Assembly: GCA_029261925.1 (NCBI GenBank)
Contig: JAJDAJ010000081.1
Location: 1-63,202, forward strand
DNA from: Deltaproteobacteria bacterium
GTDB taxonomy: Bacteria; Myxococcota_A; UBA9160; SZUA-336
DNA length: 63,202 bases
Direction of reading: 5' to 3'
Position numbers and translations under genes: made by a program. Under the pieces are notes generated by a model. The model saw only the letters and a list, made by a program, of their open reading frames with translations. It had not been told where the DNA came from and searched no databases. This document shows positions 35,366 through 44,285 of the stretch, in pieces (positions within the stretch are counted from its first letter, which is position 1; each line of letters starts with the position of its first letter).

Positions 35366-36913
35366 ATGGTGTGGCGACAAACCCTCGGTGCGATCTGTGG
35401 CTGCCTGGCCCTGGCCAGCGCGGAGGCAGGGGCACAGCAGGTCCGCGCGGAGCGCGTCGCCAGCGGCCTGATCCGGCCCGTGGCGATCGCGGCGGCCCCC
35501 GGGCGGCCCTGGCTGCTGTACGTGGCCGAGCAGCACCTGGGCCGGGTTCGCGCGGTGGATCTCGACACGGGCCAGGTCCTGCCGGGTGCGCTCCTGGACC
35601 TCGACGACCTCGCCCTCGGCGTCGAGCAGGGCCTGCTCGGCCTGGCCTTCCATCCTGGCTTCGCCGGCAACGGACTGGTCTTCGTGAACTTCACCCGCGC
35701 CGGGGGGGACACGGTGCTGCGGCGCTACCGGATCTCGGCCGCTGATCCCGGCGTGGTGGATCCGGACGACTTCCTCGACCTGCTGGTGATCCCCCAGCCG
35801 CAGCCCAACCACAACGGCGGCTGGATCGACTTCGGCCCCGACGGCTACCTCTACATGGCCGTCGGTGACGGAGGCTCCGGCTTCGATCAGGGCACCGGCC
35901 ACACCGAACCGGGTGGCAACGCCCAGGACCTGACCGACAACCTGCTGGGCAAGATCCTGCGCCTCGACGTCAGCGAGGGGGCCGACGACTTTCCGGGTGA
36001 CCCGCAGCGCAACTACGCGATCCCGCCCGACAACCCGCTGGTCGGCGTGACCGGCGACGACGAGATCTGGGCCTGGGGCCTGCGCAATCCGTTCCGCTGC
36101 AGCTTCGACGCGCTGACCGGTGCGCTGTACTGCGGCGACGTCGGCCAGCGCGCGATCGAGGAGATCGACTACCAGCCCCCGGGTCAGGGCGGCGTGAACT
36201 ACGGCTGGCGCCTGCGCGAGGGCACGATCGCCACCCCCAACGCGGCAGCCGGGGGCGACGCTCCCCCGGGTGCCCTCGATCCGATCTTCGAGTACCCCCA
36301 CGGCAGCGGTCCGCTGGAGGGCAACGTCGTGACCGGCGGTGTGGTCTACCGCGGTCCCGCGGCCGCGCTCGACGGCCTGTACTTCTTCGCCGACTTCTCC
36401 ACCGCGCACATCTGGTCGTTCCGCTTCGACGGCAGCGCACCCGCGCAGTTCGACGGCAGCAACGTGCTCGAGTTCACCGACTGGAACGAGCAGCCGGGAT
36501 TCCTGCCCGCGCAGGGCGTGGTCGGATCGATCTCGACGTTCGGCAGCGACGCCGACGGCAACGTGTACTTCGCCAACCTCTCCGACGGCGAGATCTTCGT
36601 CGTCGGCGTGGACAGTGACGGCGACGGTCCGGTCGATCCGCGCGACACCTGCCCGGCGTACCCCGATCCGCAGCAGCTCGATCGCGACGGCAACGGCATC
36701 GGCGATCCCTGCGAGTGCGGCGACCAGAACGGGGACGGCACCGTGGACGTCTGGGACCTGATCGCCATCCACGCCGCCATGTTCGACAGGTCGGCCGCGA
36801 CGCCGCTGTGTGACACCAACGACGACGGCAAGTGCACCGTCATGGACATCCTGGGCGCCAACGGCAAGATCTTCGGCGGTGAGGCCTTCTGCAGCCGCTA
36901 CCCCGCCGACTAG
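35366..36913 (+). CDS. PQQ-dependent sugar (glucose/sorbosone) dehydrogenase with dockerin-like tail
   Basis: A 515-residue secreted protein. Residues 1-24 form a signal peptide. The six-bladed GSDH domain covers about 28-400: EQGLLGLAFHPGF (active-site region), NHNGGWIDFGPDGYLYMAVGDGG (in parts: NHNGG carries the catalytic His), GLRNPFRCSFD and YGWRLREG. After it come calcium-binding repeats: VDSDGDGPVDPRDTCP near 413 and two EF-hand-like loops, DQNGDGTVDVWDL near 453-465 and DTNDDGKCTVMDI near 488-500, a dockerin-like pair with Cys residues. The enzyme part is conventional; the tail is not. The stop codon TAG is part of a large palindromic element. Confidence 0.9.
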   Translation: MVWRQTLGAICGCLALASAEAGAQQVRAERVASGLIRPVAIAAAPGRPWLLYVAEQHLGRVRAVDLDTGQVLPGALLDLDDLALGVEQGLLGLAFHPGFAGNGLVFVNFTRAGGDTVLRRYRISAADPGVVDPDDFLDLLVIPQPQPNHNGGWIDFGPDGYLYMAVGDGGSGFDQGTGHTEPGGNAQDLTDNLLGKILRLDVSEGADDFPGDPQRNYAIPPDNPLVGVTGDDEIWAWGLRNPFRCSFDALTGALYCGDVGQRAIEEIDYQPPGQGGVNYGWRLREGTIATPNAAAGGDAPPGALDPIFEYPHGSGPLEGNVVTGGVVYRGPAAALDGLYFFADFSTAHIWSFRFDGSAPAQFDGSNVLEFTDWNEQPGFLPAQGVVGSISTFGSDADGNVYFANLSDGEIFVVGVDSDGDGPVDPRDTCPAYPDPQQLDRDGNGIGDPCECGDQNGDGTVDVWDLIAIHAAMFDRSAATPLCDTNDDGKCTVMDILGANGKIFGGEAFCSRYPAD

Positions 36914-37078
36914 GAGCCTGACCCAAGACGCGCGCGCCGCATCCGGGCGCGTAATCATCCGCGCCCACCATGTTGCGCTCTCTCGGGGAATCGCCCGATT
37001 CGACCTCAATCGCGCGCCTTGTGGGCGCGGCGCCTACGCACCCGGCTGCGACCCGGGCATCCTGGGTCAGGCTCCTAG
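36910..37078. mobile_element. 169-bp palindromic element (MITE-like)
   Basis: Left arm 36910-36967 and right arm 37022-37078 are reverse complements over about 57 nt. The outermost 16 nt (CTAGGAGCCTGACCCA and its complement) match perfectly; the inner arms match with about ten mismatches. The 54-nt centre holds a further perfect hairpin (GAATCG-CC-CGATTC, 36988-37001). The element has no gene of its own. Both tips are CTAG, which may be a target duplication, and the left tip supplies the TAG stop of the upstream dehydrogenase gene. The structure is that of a non-autonomous element or large repetitive palindrome. Confidence 0.75.
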
Positions 37079-37241
37079 CTACTCGCAGGCTCGCATCCAC
37101 GGCCGGCGCGCGGCCGGGAGCATCCGGCGCCGGCCGGGACTCCTTGCGCCACGCGCGCCAGCAGCGCCACGCGCCCCGGGGCCGCTCAACGCGGGCCCGG
37201 AAGGTGCCGAACAATCAGCAGCCCACCGCACGGGATTTTCC
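36914..37241. other. Intergenic region before the EAL gene
   Basis: This 328-nt stretch is filled to 37078 by the palindromic element. The remaining 163 nt are GC-rich (Arg/Pro/Ala-coding in all frames) without a clear promoter or ribosome site. I see no gene here; the open frames that cross it begin inside the palindrome or the upstream gene. Confidence 0.6.
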
Positions 37242-38498
37242 TTGAGCGAGAGCCTCGACAAGAGCCACGGCGCCCCGCCGCTGGCGGACATCCTCGACGA
37301 GCTCGGCGTGCGCTTCAACCTGCAGGGCGCGGTCGGAATCGTCTTCGTGGATGCCACGCCGCTCCAGGAGATCGAGCGCCGCTACGGCTACCTGGCCCAC
37401 GCGCGCGCGCTCGGCGCGCTGGCCGACATCGCGCAGGCCTCCTGCCAGCACGTGCTCGGTGGTCCGGAGATCGTCTCGGGCGGCGAGACCGGGCGCTCCG
37501 AGGTGGCGCTCTTCGTCGCGCGGCCCTCCGACGACGCCTCGTTCTACGCCGACGGTCTGCCGGGACTGGCGCAGGAGATCCGCGAGCGGCTGATCCGCCA
37601 CGGCAATCGCGTGGTCTACCCGTACATGCGGCAGATCCCCCGCCTGTCGATCGGCCAGTCCTACGTGATGCGCAATCCGCTGATCAGCGAGGTGTCGCAG
37701 CTGCGCGAGGCGCTCGAGACGGCCCGCCGGGACGCACGTCTCGACGGCGAGCTGGCGCGCCGGGAGCTGCGCCGCGAGTTCACCGAGCTGATCGTCGCGG
37801 GCCGTGTCAGCTCCGTCTACGAGCCGATCGTCGAGGCGACGGGCTACACCGTCTTCGGCTACGAGGCGCTCGTGCGCGGTCCGTCCGGGTCGCGCTTCGA
37901 GTCCCCGGCGGAGCTCTTCGGGCTGGGCCAGCAGGAGGACCTGCTCTTCGAGCTCGACTGCCTGTGCCGGCGCAAGGCCATCGAGGGTGCCCGGGACTTC
38001 CCGGCGGGCGCCAAGCTCTTCATCAACATCCGCCCGACCGCGATTCACGATCCCAGCTTCCAGCCCGACGCGCTGCGGCGCACGCTCGATCACTGCGGCC
38101 TGGGGCCGAGCGACGTGGTCTTCGAGATCTCCGAGCAGGAGTCGATCGAGAACTACGAGATCTTCCGCGAGGCGCGTGACGCCTACGGGAACCTGGGCTT
38201 CCAGTTCGCGCTCGACGATACGGGCGCCGGCTATGCCAGCCTCGAGGCCGTGATGGAGCTCGCCCCCGAGTTCATCAAGGTCGACCGCGCTTTCGTCGCC
38301 GGGATCGACGAGGACCCGGCGCGGCAGAACATGGTGCGCGCCTTCCAGGCCATCGCGCGCGACATGAACGCGCGCATCATCGGCGAGGGACTCGACCGGC
38401 TCGAGGAGCTGCAGACCCTGGCCGAGCTCGGGATCCACTTCGGGCAGGGCTGGCTCTTCGGCAAGCCCGCCCCGCTGCGCGCCGCTGGCGAGGACTGA
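37242..38498 (+). CDS. EAL-domain cyclic-di-GMP phosphodiesterase with degenerate GGDEF-like N-terminus
   Basis: A 418-residue protein. The C-terminal EAL domain (about 185-415) looks catalytically complete: YEALVRGP, FINIRPTAIHDP (metal-site Asn), FEISEQESI, LDDTGAGYASLE (DDxG), IKVDRAFVAGID and GEGLDRLEEL. The N-terminal 1-160 shows a GGDEF-like fold pattern (ERRYGYLAHARALGALADIA) but has GRSEVALF where GGDEF should be, so it cannot make cyclic-di-GMP and may bind GTP or act in regulation. The TTG at 37242 is the best start in a frame without an early ATG; the next candidate is a GTG near residue 23. It complements the diguanylate cyclase at 4882. Confidence 0.82.
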   Translation: MSESLDKSHGAPPLADILDELGVRFNLQGAVGIVFVDATPLQEIERRYGYLAHARALGALADIAQASCQHVLGGPEIVSGGETGRSEVALFVARPSDDASFYADGLPGLAQEIRERLIRHGNRVVYPYMRQIPRLSIGQSYVMRNPLISEVSQLREALETARRDARLDGELARRELRREFTELIVAGRVSSVYEPIVEATGYTVFGYEALVRGPSGSRFESPAELFGLGQQEDLLFELDCLCRRKAIEGARDFPAGAKLFINIRPTAIHDPSFQPDALRRTLDHCGLGPSDVVFEISEQESIENYEIFREARDAYGNLGFQFALDDTGAGYASLEAVMELAPEFIKVDRAFVAGIDEDPARQNMVRAFQAIARDMNARIIGEGLDRLEELQTLAELGIHFGQGWLFGKPAPLRAAGED

Positions 38499-38507
38499 CG
38501 CCGGGTC

Positions 38508-39386
38508 TCAGCCGCCCGCCGGCGCCAGCGCCTCGAGCGCCGCCATGTCGGGGCCGGTCGCGTCCGCGGGGCCCAGCGGCTGGATGCAGACCTGCGTCGC
38601 ACCCGCGTCGAGGTGCTCCTGCACGCGGGCGCGCAGCGCCTTCGCGTCGCCCCAGGCGACGATCGCGTCGATGAAGCGGTCGCTGCCGCCGTCGGCCAGG
38701 TCGGACTCGCCGAAGCCCAGGCGCTGCCAGTTGTTGCGGTAGTTGGGCAGCTCCATGTACATGCCCAGCCCGGCGCGCGCGATCGCGCGGGCGCGAGAGG
38801 GGTCGGGCTCGAGCACGACCTTCTGCTCGGTGCAGATCCACGCGTCCGGTCCCATGATCTCGCGCGCGCGTGCGGTGTGCTCCGGCGTGCTGTTGTAGGG
38901 GTGCGCCCCGCGCGTGGCCTCGGCGGCGAGCGCGAGCATCCGCGGCCCGAGCGCCGCGAGCACGATCGGCGCCTCGACGGCGGGCGGCGGGGCCGCGTAC
39001 GGCGCCCGCGCCATGCGCTCGAGATACGCCCGCATGGTCGCCACGGGCTTGCCGTAGCTGTGCCCGCGCAGGTCCTCGACCATGGGCGCGTGCGACACCC
39101 CGAGGCCGAGGATGAAGCGTCCGCCCGACTGCTCCGCCAGGGTGCGATGTGCGGCCGTCATGGCATTGGCGTCGCGCGCGTAGATGTTCGCGATGCCCGT
39201 CGCGATCCTGAGCCGCTCGGTGCCCGCGAGCAGCCAGGCCGCGTGTGCGAAGGGGTCGCGACCCACGGCCTCGGGCAGCCAGAGCGCATCGTAGCCCAGC
39301 GTCTCGACGCGGCGCGCGAAGTCCGCGGCCAGCGGGGCGCTGAGCTGATCGGTGAAGTACCAGGCGGCGAGCGAGCCGAGCTCCAT
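38508..39386 (-). CDS. LLM-class F420-dependent oxidoreductase (TIGR03620-like)
   Basis: A 292-residue TIM-barrel enzyme. Family blocks: ETLGYDALWLPEAVGRDPFAHAAWLL near 29-54 (in parts: GYDALWLPEA, RDPFAHAAWLL), IATGIANIYARDANAM near 62-77, GGRFILGLGVSHAPMVEDLRGH near 88-108 and LAALGPRMLALAAE. This is the group known mainly from F420-using actinobacteria. The ATG at 39386 is preceded by GGAGA; a longer frame to 39515 runs over the promoter region. TATGCT upstream could be the -10 box. It is divergent from the cyclase/ATPase gene. The substrate is unknown. Confidence 0.9.
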   Translation of the reverse strand: MELGSLAAWYFTDQLSAPLAADFARRVETLGYDALWLPEAVGRDPFAHAAWLLAGTERLRIATGIANIYARDANAMTAAHRTLAEQSGGRFILGLGVSHAPMVEDLRGHSYGKPVATMRAYLERMARAPYAAPPPAVEAPIVLAALGPRMLALAAEATRGAHPYNSTPEHTARAREIMGPDAWICTEQKVVLEPDPSRARAIARAGLGMYMELPNYRNNWQRLGFGESDLADGGSDRFIDAIVAWGDAKALRARVQEHLDAGATQVCIQPLGPADATGPDMAALEALAPAGG

Positions 39387-39492
39387 GAAGTCAGGTCTCC
39401 CGTGCTTGCGGCGCTGAGGGCCTGGAGCGGAGCATAGCCCGGCGCGCGACGCCGGACTTGACGGGCGATTGCGGGGCCCCCAGCCTCTGGCG

Positions 39493-42400
39493 ATGCACTG
39501 CGCCCAGTGCGGCACGCCCCTTCTCGAGGGCCGGCGCTACTGCCACGCGTGCGGCACCGCCGCGCGCGCCGGCTGTCCCTCGTGCGGCTCCGTCATCGAG
39601 TCCCAGTGGCGCTTCTGCCCGGACTGCGGCACCGCCCAGGCGAATCCCGGCGACGGCGCGGTCGAGCGCGTTCCGCCCGCTCTCGCCGAGCGCATCCGCA
39701 ACGAGGGGATTGCCCGCGGGGAGCGCAAGCGCGTCACGGTCTTCTTCTGCGACCTGGTCGGCTCCACCAGCCTGGCCGAGTCGCTCGATCCGGAGGTCTA
39801 CCGCGACGTGCTCGACCAGTACCTCGAGATCGCGTTCGCCGAGGTCCATCGCACGGAGGGCATCGTCAACCAGCTCGCCGGCGACGGCTTCATGGCGCTC
39901 TTCGGTGCGCCGCTCGCGCACGAGGACGACCCGGTCCGCGCGGTCCGGGCCGCCCTGGCCGCGCAGGAGGCACTGGGGCGGCTCGGGGAGCGCATGCGTC
40001 GCTTGCGGGGCTTCACGCTGAGCGCCCGCATCGGCATCCACACCGGGATGGTCGTGGTCGGGACCGTCGGCAACGACCTGAAGATGGACTACACCGCGAT
40101 CGGCGACACCACCAATCTCGCCGCGCGGCTGCAGAGCCTGGCGGAGCCCGGGACGATCCTGGTGAGCGAGACCACCGAGCGCCTGCTGCGCGGCCGGGTG
40201 CGCAGCGAGCCGGTGGGGCCGCTGGAGGTCCGCGGCCGCGTCGACCCGGTGCAGGCGCACCGAGTCCTGGGGCTGGCGCCGCGGAGCGGCCACATGGCGG
40301 CCACGCGGGAGCGAGGTCTGACGCCGTTCGTGGGCCGCGCCGACGAGCTGGCGCAGCTCGAGGCCTGCTTCCGGCGCGCCCAGGGTGGCGTCGGCCAGGC
40401 GATCACGATCATCGGCGACGCCGGCTCCGGCAAGTCGCGTCTGGTCTACGAGTTCCGCCGGCGCATCGAGGAGCACAACGCCACGATCTTCGAGGCGCGT
40501 TGCTCGGCGCTGCTCCAGCGCATTCCGTACGGCCCGTGGGTGCGCATGCTCGAGCGCTTCGTGGGCGCGTCGCCCGGGGACTCTCCAGAGGAGAAGAGCC
40601 GCAAGCTGGCCGAGGCGCTCGGCGAGGAGGGTCTGCCCACGCTGCCCTACCTGCGACGCGTGCTCGGGCTGGCGGTGCCCGAGCTCGAAGAGGGGCGCGA
40701 GGACGGTGCCCGGGAGCAGGCGTTCGAGGCCTTCGAGCAGCTCGTGCTGCGGGCGGCGCGGAGCGGGCCCGTGATCATGATGGTCGAGGAGCTGCACTGG
40801 ATCGACGAGGCCTCGCTGGCGATGCTGCGCATGGCGGCCGCGCGCATCCACCTGGGCGGGGTGATGCTGCTGGTGACCCACCGGCCGGAGTACGAGTCGC
40901 CGCTGCGCACGCGAGCCGCCGAGACGCGCCTGCGGCTGTTCCCGCTGGGCGCGGGCGAGGGGCGCGAGATCCTGCGCGCCGCGGCCGGCGGCAATCCACC
41001 CGCCGAGCTCGAGCGGCGCATCCTCGAGAAGGCCGAGGGCAACCCCTTCTACATCGAGGAGCTGACGCGGATGCTGGTGTCCGACGGCACTCTCGAGCCC
41101 GAGGGCGAGGGCAGGCTGCGCTCGACGCGCGCCGTCTCGGACATCGCGATCCCCGACACGGTGCAGGAGCTGCTCGCGGCGCGGCTCGACCGCCTGCGCC
41201 CGGCCGCCAAGCGCGTCGCGCAGATCGCGTCGGTGCTCGGCCGCGAGTTCCGGGTCGACCAGCTGGCGCGCCTGCTCGAGCAGGAGTGGATCGATCCCGA
41301 GGCGGAGCTCTCGGAGCTCGAGTCCCTGGGCGTGGTGCATCGCAAGGGCGGCCTGAGCGAGCTCGTGTACCGCTTCGGCGAGAGCCTGACGCAGGAGGTC
41401 GCGTACGAGAGCCTGCTGCTCTCGGAGCGCGCAGCGCTGCACGCTCGCATCGCCGAGCTGCTCGAGAAGTCGGGAGAGGGCCTCGATCTGGCGCTGGTCG
41501 CCCACCACTGGGCGCGCAGCGACCAGCGCGAGCGCGGGGTCGTGCGGCTGCTCGAGGCGGCGCGCCAGGCGGTGGAGCTACCGGCCTACCGCAACGCGCT
41601 GCGGCTGTTCCAGGAGGCCTGGGACCTCGCCGACGAGCTGCTCGCGCACTCGGCGGAGCCCGACGCGGAGCTGCAGCGGGCCGCGATCGAGGCGGCGCAG
41701 GGCATGGCCATGGTCGCGGTGATCAACGGGGCCGACGATCTCGCCGGCATCCATCGCGCCGCCGAGACCGCTGCCGGCCTCGCGGGCGAGATCGGCGACG
41801 AGACGCTGATCGTCGAGCTGCAGACCTCGCGCGGCCTGCTCTCGATGGGCGCCGAGGGCTTCGCCGAGGGCATCGTCATGCTCGAGGACGCCCTGCAGCG
41901 CGCCGAGAGCGCCGGCATGGAGCGGATCCTGCTGGGCATGGGCCGCCCGCTCGCCCTGGCCTACGCCCTCGACGGCCGGCTCGCCGACGCGCGCGAGCTG
42001 ATCGAGCGCATCCTGGCGCGGCTCGAGGCGCTGGGCGAGAAGGAGGAGCTGAGCGACCTGTACCTGGCGGGCTGCTTCTTCCACGCGCGCATCCTGGTCC
42101 TGGCCGACGCCTTCGAGGAGGGCGAGGCGCTCGCACGCTGGGCGTTCGAGCGCGCACGCGAGGGCGGCAATCGCACCGTGGAGGGCGGCGCGGCCGGCCT
42201 GATCGCGCACGTCCTGATGCTGCGCGGCATCGACGACGAGGCGCGGCAGTGGGCGCGAATCGCGCGTGAGGTGGGACAGCAGACCGGCAGTCACCCGGCG
42301 GAGGTGGCGGGCGGCGCGATCGGTCTGGCGGTGCGCGCCGCGCGTGGCCTCGGTGCGACCAAGCGCGATCTCGAGAGCTTCGAGAGCGCCGTGCGGGCCG

Positions 42401-42792
42401 GTGACAACCTCGCCTCGAACCTGGACCTGGTGGTCGAGGCGCTGATCGAGGCCGGCGAGGCCGGGCCCGCGCTGCACTACGCCGAGATCAACGCCAGCCG
42501 CGCGGGCGGACGGATGCGCGAGACCCAGACGGCGATCATCCTCGCGCAGGCGCTGCTCGCGCAGCCGCGGCCCGACGTGGCCCGGGCCCGCGCCCTGCTC
42601 GAGAGCGCCTCGACGTGGGCGCAGGGCCACGGCTCGCGCACCACGCGCGCCCGGGCGCTTCTCGGTCTGGCGCACGCTGCGCGACTGCGCGGTGATCCGG
42701 CGTCGGAGCTCGCCAGCGAGGCACTCGCCCTCTTCGGTGACCTGGGCCTGGCGCGCTACGCCGAGCGCGCGCGCGAGCTCGCGAGCGCCTGA
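39493..42792 (+). CDS. Zinc-ribbon / class III nucleotidyl cyclase / AAA ATPase / TPR signalling protein
   Basis: A 1099-residue multidomain protein. Two zinc ribbons come first (Cys3, 6, 17, 20 and Cys28, 31, 42, 45). The class III cyclase domain (about 80-255) has metal-binding Asp87 (FFCDLVGST) and Asp131 (GDGFMALFG) and the transition-state pair Asn208/Arg212 (NLAARL). The base-recognition Lys position is Asn126, as in many zinc-ribbon cyclases, so activity and base choice are uncertain. An AAA/STAND ATPase follows (Walker A GDAGSGKS 308-315, Walker B VEELHWID near 433-440). The last 500 residues are TPR-like helices. The start at 39493 places the first CxxC at the N-terminus. It likely senses a signal and forms an ATP-dependent complex. 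Confidence 0.9.
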   Translation: MHCAQCGTPLLEGRRYCHACGTAARAGCPSCGSVIESQWRFCPDCGTAQANPGDGAVERVPPALAERIRNEGIARGERKRVTVFFCDLVGSTSLAESLDPEVYRDVLDQYLEIAFAEVHRTEGIVNQLAGDGFMALFGAPLAHEDDPVRAVRAALAAQEALGRLGERMRRLRGFTLSARIGIHTGMVVVGTVGNDLKMDYTAIGDTTNLAARLQSLAEPGTILVSETTERLLRGRVRSEPVGPLEVRGRVDPVQAHRVLGLAPRSGHMAATRERGLTPFVGRADELAQLEACFRRAQGGVGQAITIIGDAGSGKSRLVYEFRRRIEEHNATIFEARCSALLQRIPYGPWVRMLERFVGASPGDSPEEKSRKLAEALGEEGLPTLPYLRRVLGLAVPELEEGREDGAREQAFEAFEQLVLRAARSGPVIMMVEELHWIDEASLAMLRMAAARIHLGGVMLLVTHRPEYESPLRTRAAETRLRLFPLGAGEGREILRAAAGGNPPAELERRILEKAEGNPFYIEELTRMLVSDGTLEPEGEGRLRSTRAVSDIAIPDTVQELLAARLDRLRPAAKRVAQIASVLGREFRVDQLARLLEQEWIDPEAELSELESLGVVHRKGGLSELVYRFGESLTQEVAYESLLLSERAALHARIAELLEKSGEGLDLALVAHHWARSDQRERGVVRLLEAARQAVELPAYRNALRLFQEAWDLADELLAHSAEPDAELQRAAIEAAQGMAMVAVINGADDLAGIHRAAETAAGLAGEIGDETLIVELQTSRGLLSMGAEGFAEGIVMLEDALQRAESAGMERILLGMGRPLALAYALDGRLADARELIERILARLEALGEKEELSDLYLAGCFFHARILVLADAFEEGEALARWAFERAREGGNRTVEGGAAGLIAHVLMLRGIDDEARQWARIAREVGQQTGSHPAEVAGGAIGLAVRAARGLGATKRDLESFESAVRAGDNLASNLDLVVEALIEAGEAGPALHYAEINASRAGGRMRETQTAIILAQALLAQPRPDVARARALLESASTWAQGHGSRTTRARALLGLAHAARLRGDPASELASEALALFGDLGLARYAERARELASA

Positions 42793-42804
42793 GCCCGCCG
42801 CGCC

Positions 42805-44220
42805 TCAGCTGCCGTGGCGTCGCTTGCCGCCACGCGGCAGCAGCCCCATCGAGTCACCGGCGACCACCAGCTCGGGCGCCGCGTCGACCGCGCGCCGGCC
42901 GCGTCCGCCGCGGCGCGGCCCGCCCATCGAGTCGCCACCGCGCGAGCGCTCGAGCTCGGGGACCAGTGCGGTACCGAGGCTCGCGAGCTGCGTGTGGGGG
43001 GCTGCGGCGCTCGCGTCGGGGGCGGGTGCGGCCTCGGACGCCAGCGGCAGCAGCAGCGAGAGCAGCAGCGCCGCGCCGGCGACCAGACCCCGCGCGCGCC
43101 GGCGCGCACTGCGCAGCCAGCGGGCCGGCCCCAGGCGCCAGGCGTCGGTCTCGCGCAGCCATGCGAGCTTCGGGTTGTCGCGCAGGCGCCGCAGAACGTA
43201 GTCGCGATCCTCGCCGTCGTAGCGGCCGCTGCTGAGCCGCTCGCCGAGCTCGGCCACGTAGTGCTGGGCGCTGGCGTAGTCGCGCGACAGCGACGCGCAG
43301 ACCAGCAGGTTCATCAGCGGCGCCGGCGCGTCGGGCAGGAGCTGGTGCGCGCGCAGCCAGTAGTGGTGCGCGTCGTCCGGGCGGCCGCGGTCCTCGCAGA
43401 GGTTGCCCACGTTGTTGAGCACGCGTGCGCGCACGCTGGGCGCATCGGCGAAGACCAGCGCCCGCTCGTAGAGCGCGAAGGCGCGGTCGTCCTCGCCGCG
43501 ATCCGCGCGCAGCAGCGCCGACAGGTTCAGCCAGTGCGGATCGTCGCAGAAGGCCTCGCGCGTGCGCTCGAGACCCGCCTGCAGCGCGTCGAGATCCTGC
43601 GCCACCCAGAGGTCGCGCAGCGGCTCGATCTCGGCGGGCGCATCGCCATTGAGCGGCGCCGGCTGGGCGTGCTGCAGCTCGTGAACCATGCGCAGCACGT
43701 GCTTGCGGGCGCGCGCGACGCCCGTGCGGATGGTCGCGGCCGGCTTGCCCTCGCGGCGCGCGATGGCCGCGTAGGACTTGTGGTCCAGGCGCTGCTCGTA
43801 CCAGCGCAGGTAGCGCTGCAGCGTCTCGTTGCCGTCGCTGCTCGCGACCGAGATCGCCCGCTGCAGGGCCCGGTGACCCAGGTCGAGCTGCTCGGGATCG
43901 GCCGTGGCCGGGGCGTCGGGCTCGACGTCGCGGCCGTCGGCGCCGACGTACGTGCCCATCCAGCCGCCGCGGAAGCGCTCGCTACCCTCGTCGGCCAGGC
44001 GCTCGCGGACGCGGGGGGCGAGGAAGGCGGTCAGGGTGCCGGCGTCCAGGGCGTCTCCCAGGACGCCTTCCTCCTCGCGCACGATGGCCTCGCAGGCCAG
44101 GAAGACCTCGCCGAGGCGGTCGCGCTGCGCCCCGCGGGGAAGGATCTCGCGGGCGACGTCCTCGGCCACCCGGGCCAGGGTCTCGTGGGCCACGCCGTCG
44201 GGCTGGCTCGTGCTCTGCAT
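42805..44220 (-). CDS. Sigma-region-4-like / TPR / membrane protein with GDSMG repeats
   Basis: A 471-residue protein of unusual build. Residues about 133-180 read as a sigma-70 region 4-type helix-turn-helix (DHKSYAAIARREGKPAATIRT then VARARKHV), but no sigma region 2 is visible in the N-terminal 130. Residues 220-345 are TPR-like helices (SVRARVLNNVGNLCEDRG, DDAHHYWLRAHQL). A single transmembrane helix lies at about 379-394, and a tail follows with two copies of GDSMG (429-433 and 455-459), each followed by an Arg/Gly-rich stretch. The ATG has a very strong GGGAGGGAGGAAG site. It may be a membrane-tethered transcription regulator; no family assignment is secure. Confidence 0.8.
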   Translation of the reverse strand: MQSTSQPDGVAHETLARVAEDVAREILPRGAQRDRLGEVFLACEAIVREEEGVLGDALDAGTLTAFLAPRVRERLADEGSERFRGGWMGTYVGADGRDVEPDAPATADPEQLDLGHRALQRAISVASSDGNETLQRYLRWYEQRLDHKSYAAIARREGKPAATIRTGVARARKHVLRMVHELQHAQPAPLNGDAPAEIEPLRDLWVAQDLDALQAGLERTREAFCDDPHWLNLSALLRADRGEDDRAFALYERALVFADAPSVRARVLNNVGNLCEDRGRPDDAHHYWLRAHQLLPDAPAPLMNLLVCASLSRDYASAQHYVAELGERLSSGRYDGEDRDYVLRRLRDNPKLAWLRETDAWRLGPARWLRSARRRARGLVAGAALLLSLLLPLASEAAPAPDASAAAPHTQLASLGTALVPELERSRGGDSMGGPRRGGRGRRAVDAAPELVVAGDSMGLLPRGGKRRHGS

Positions 44221-44285
44221 GGGTCTTCCTCCCTCCCGCCCGGGGCCTCTGCCGCAGCAGGCCCCGGAAGCTGGGACGCGCCGGT

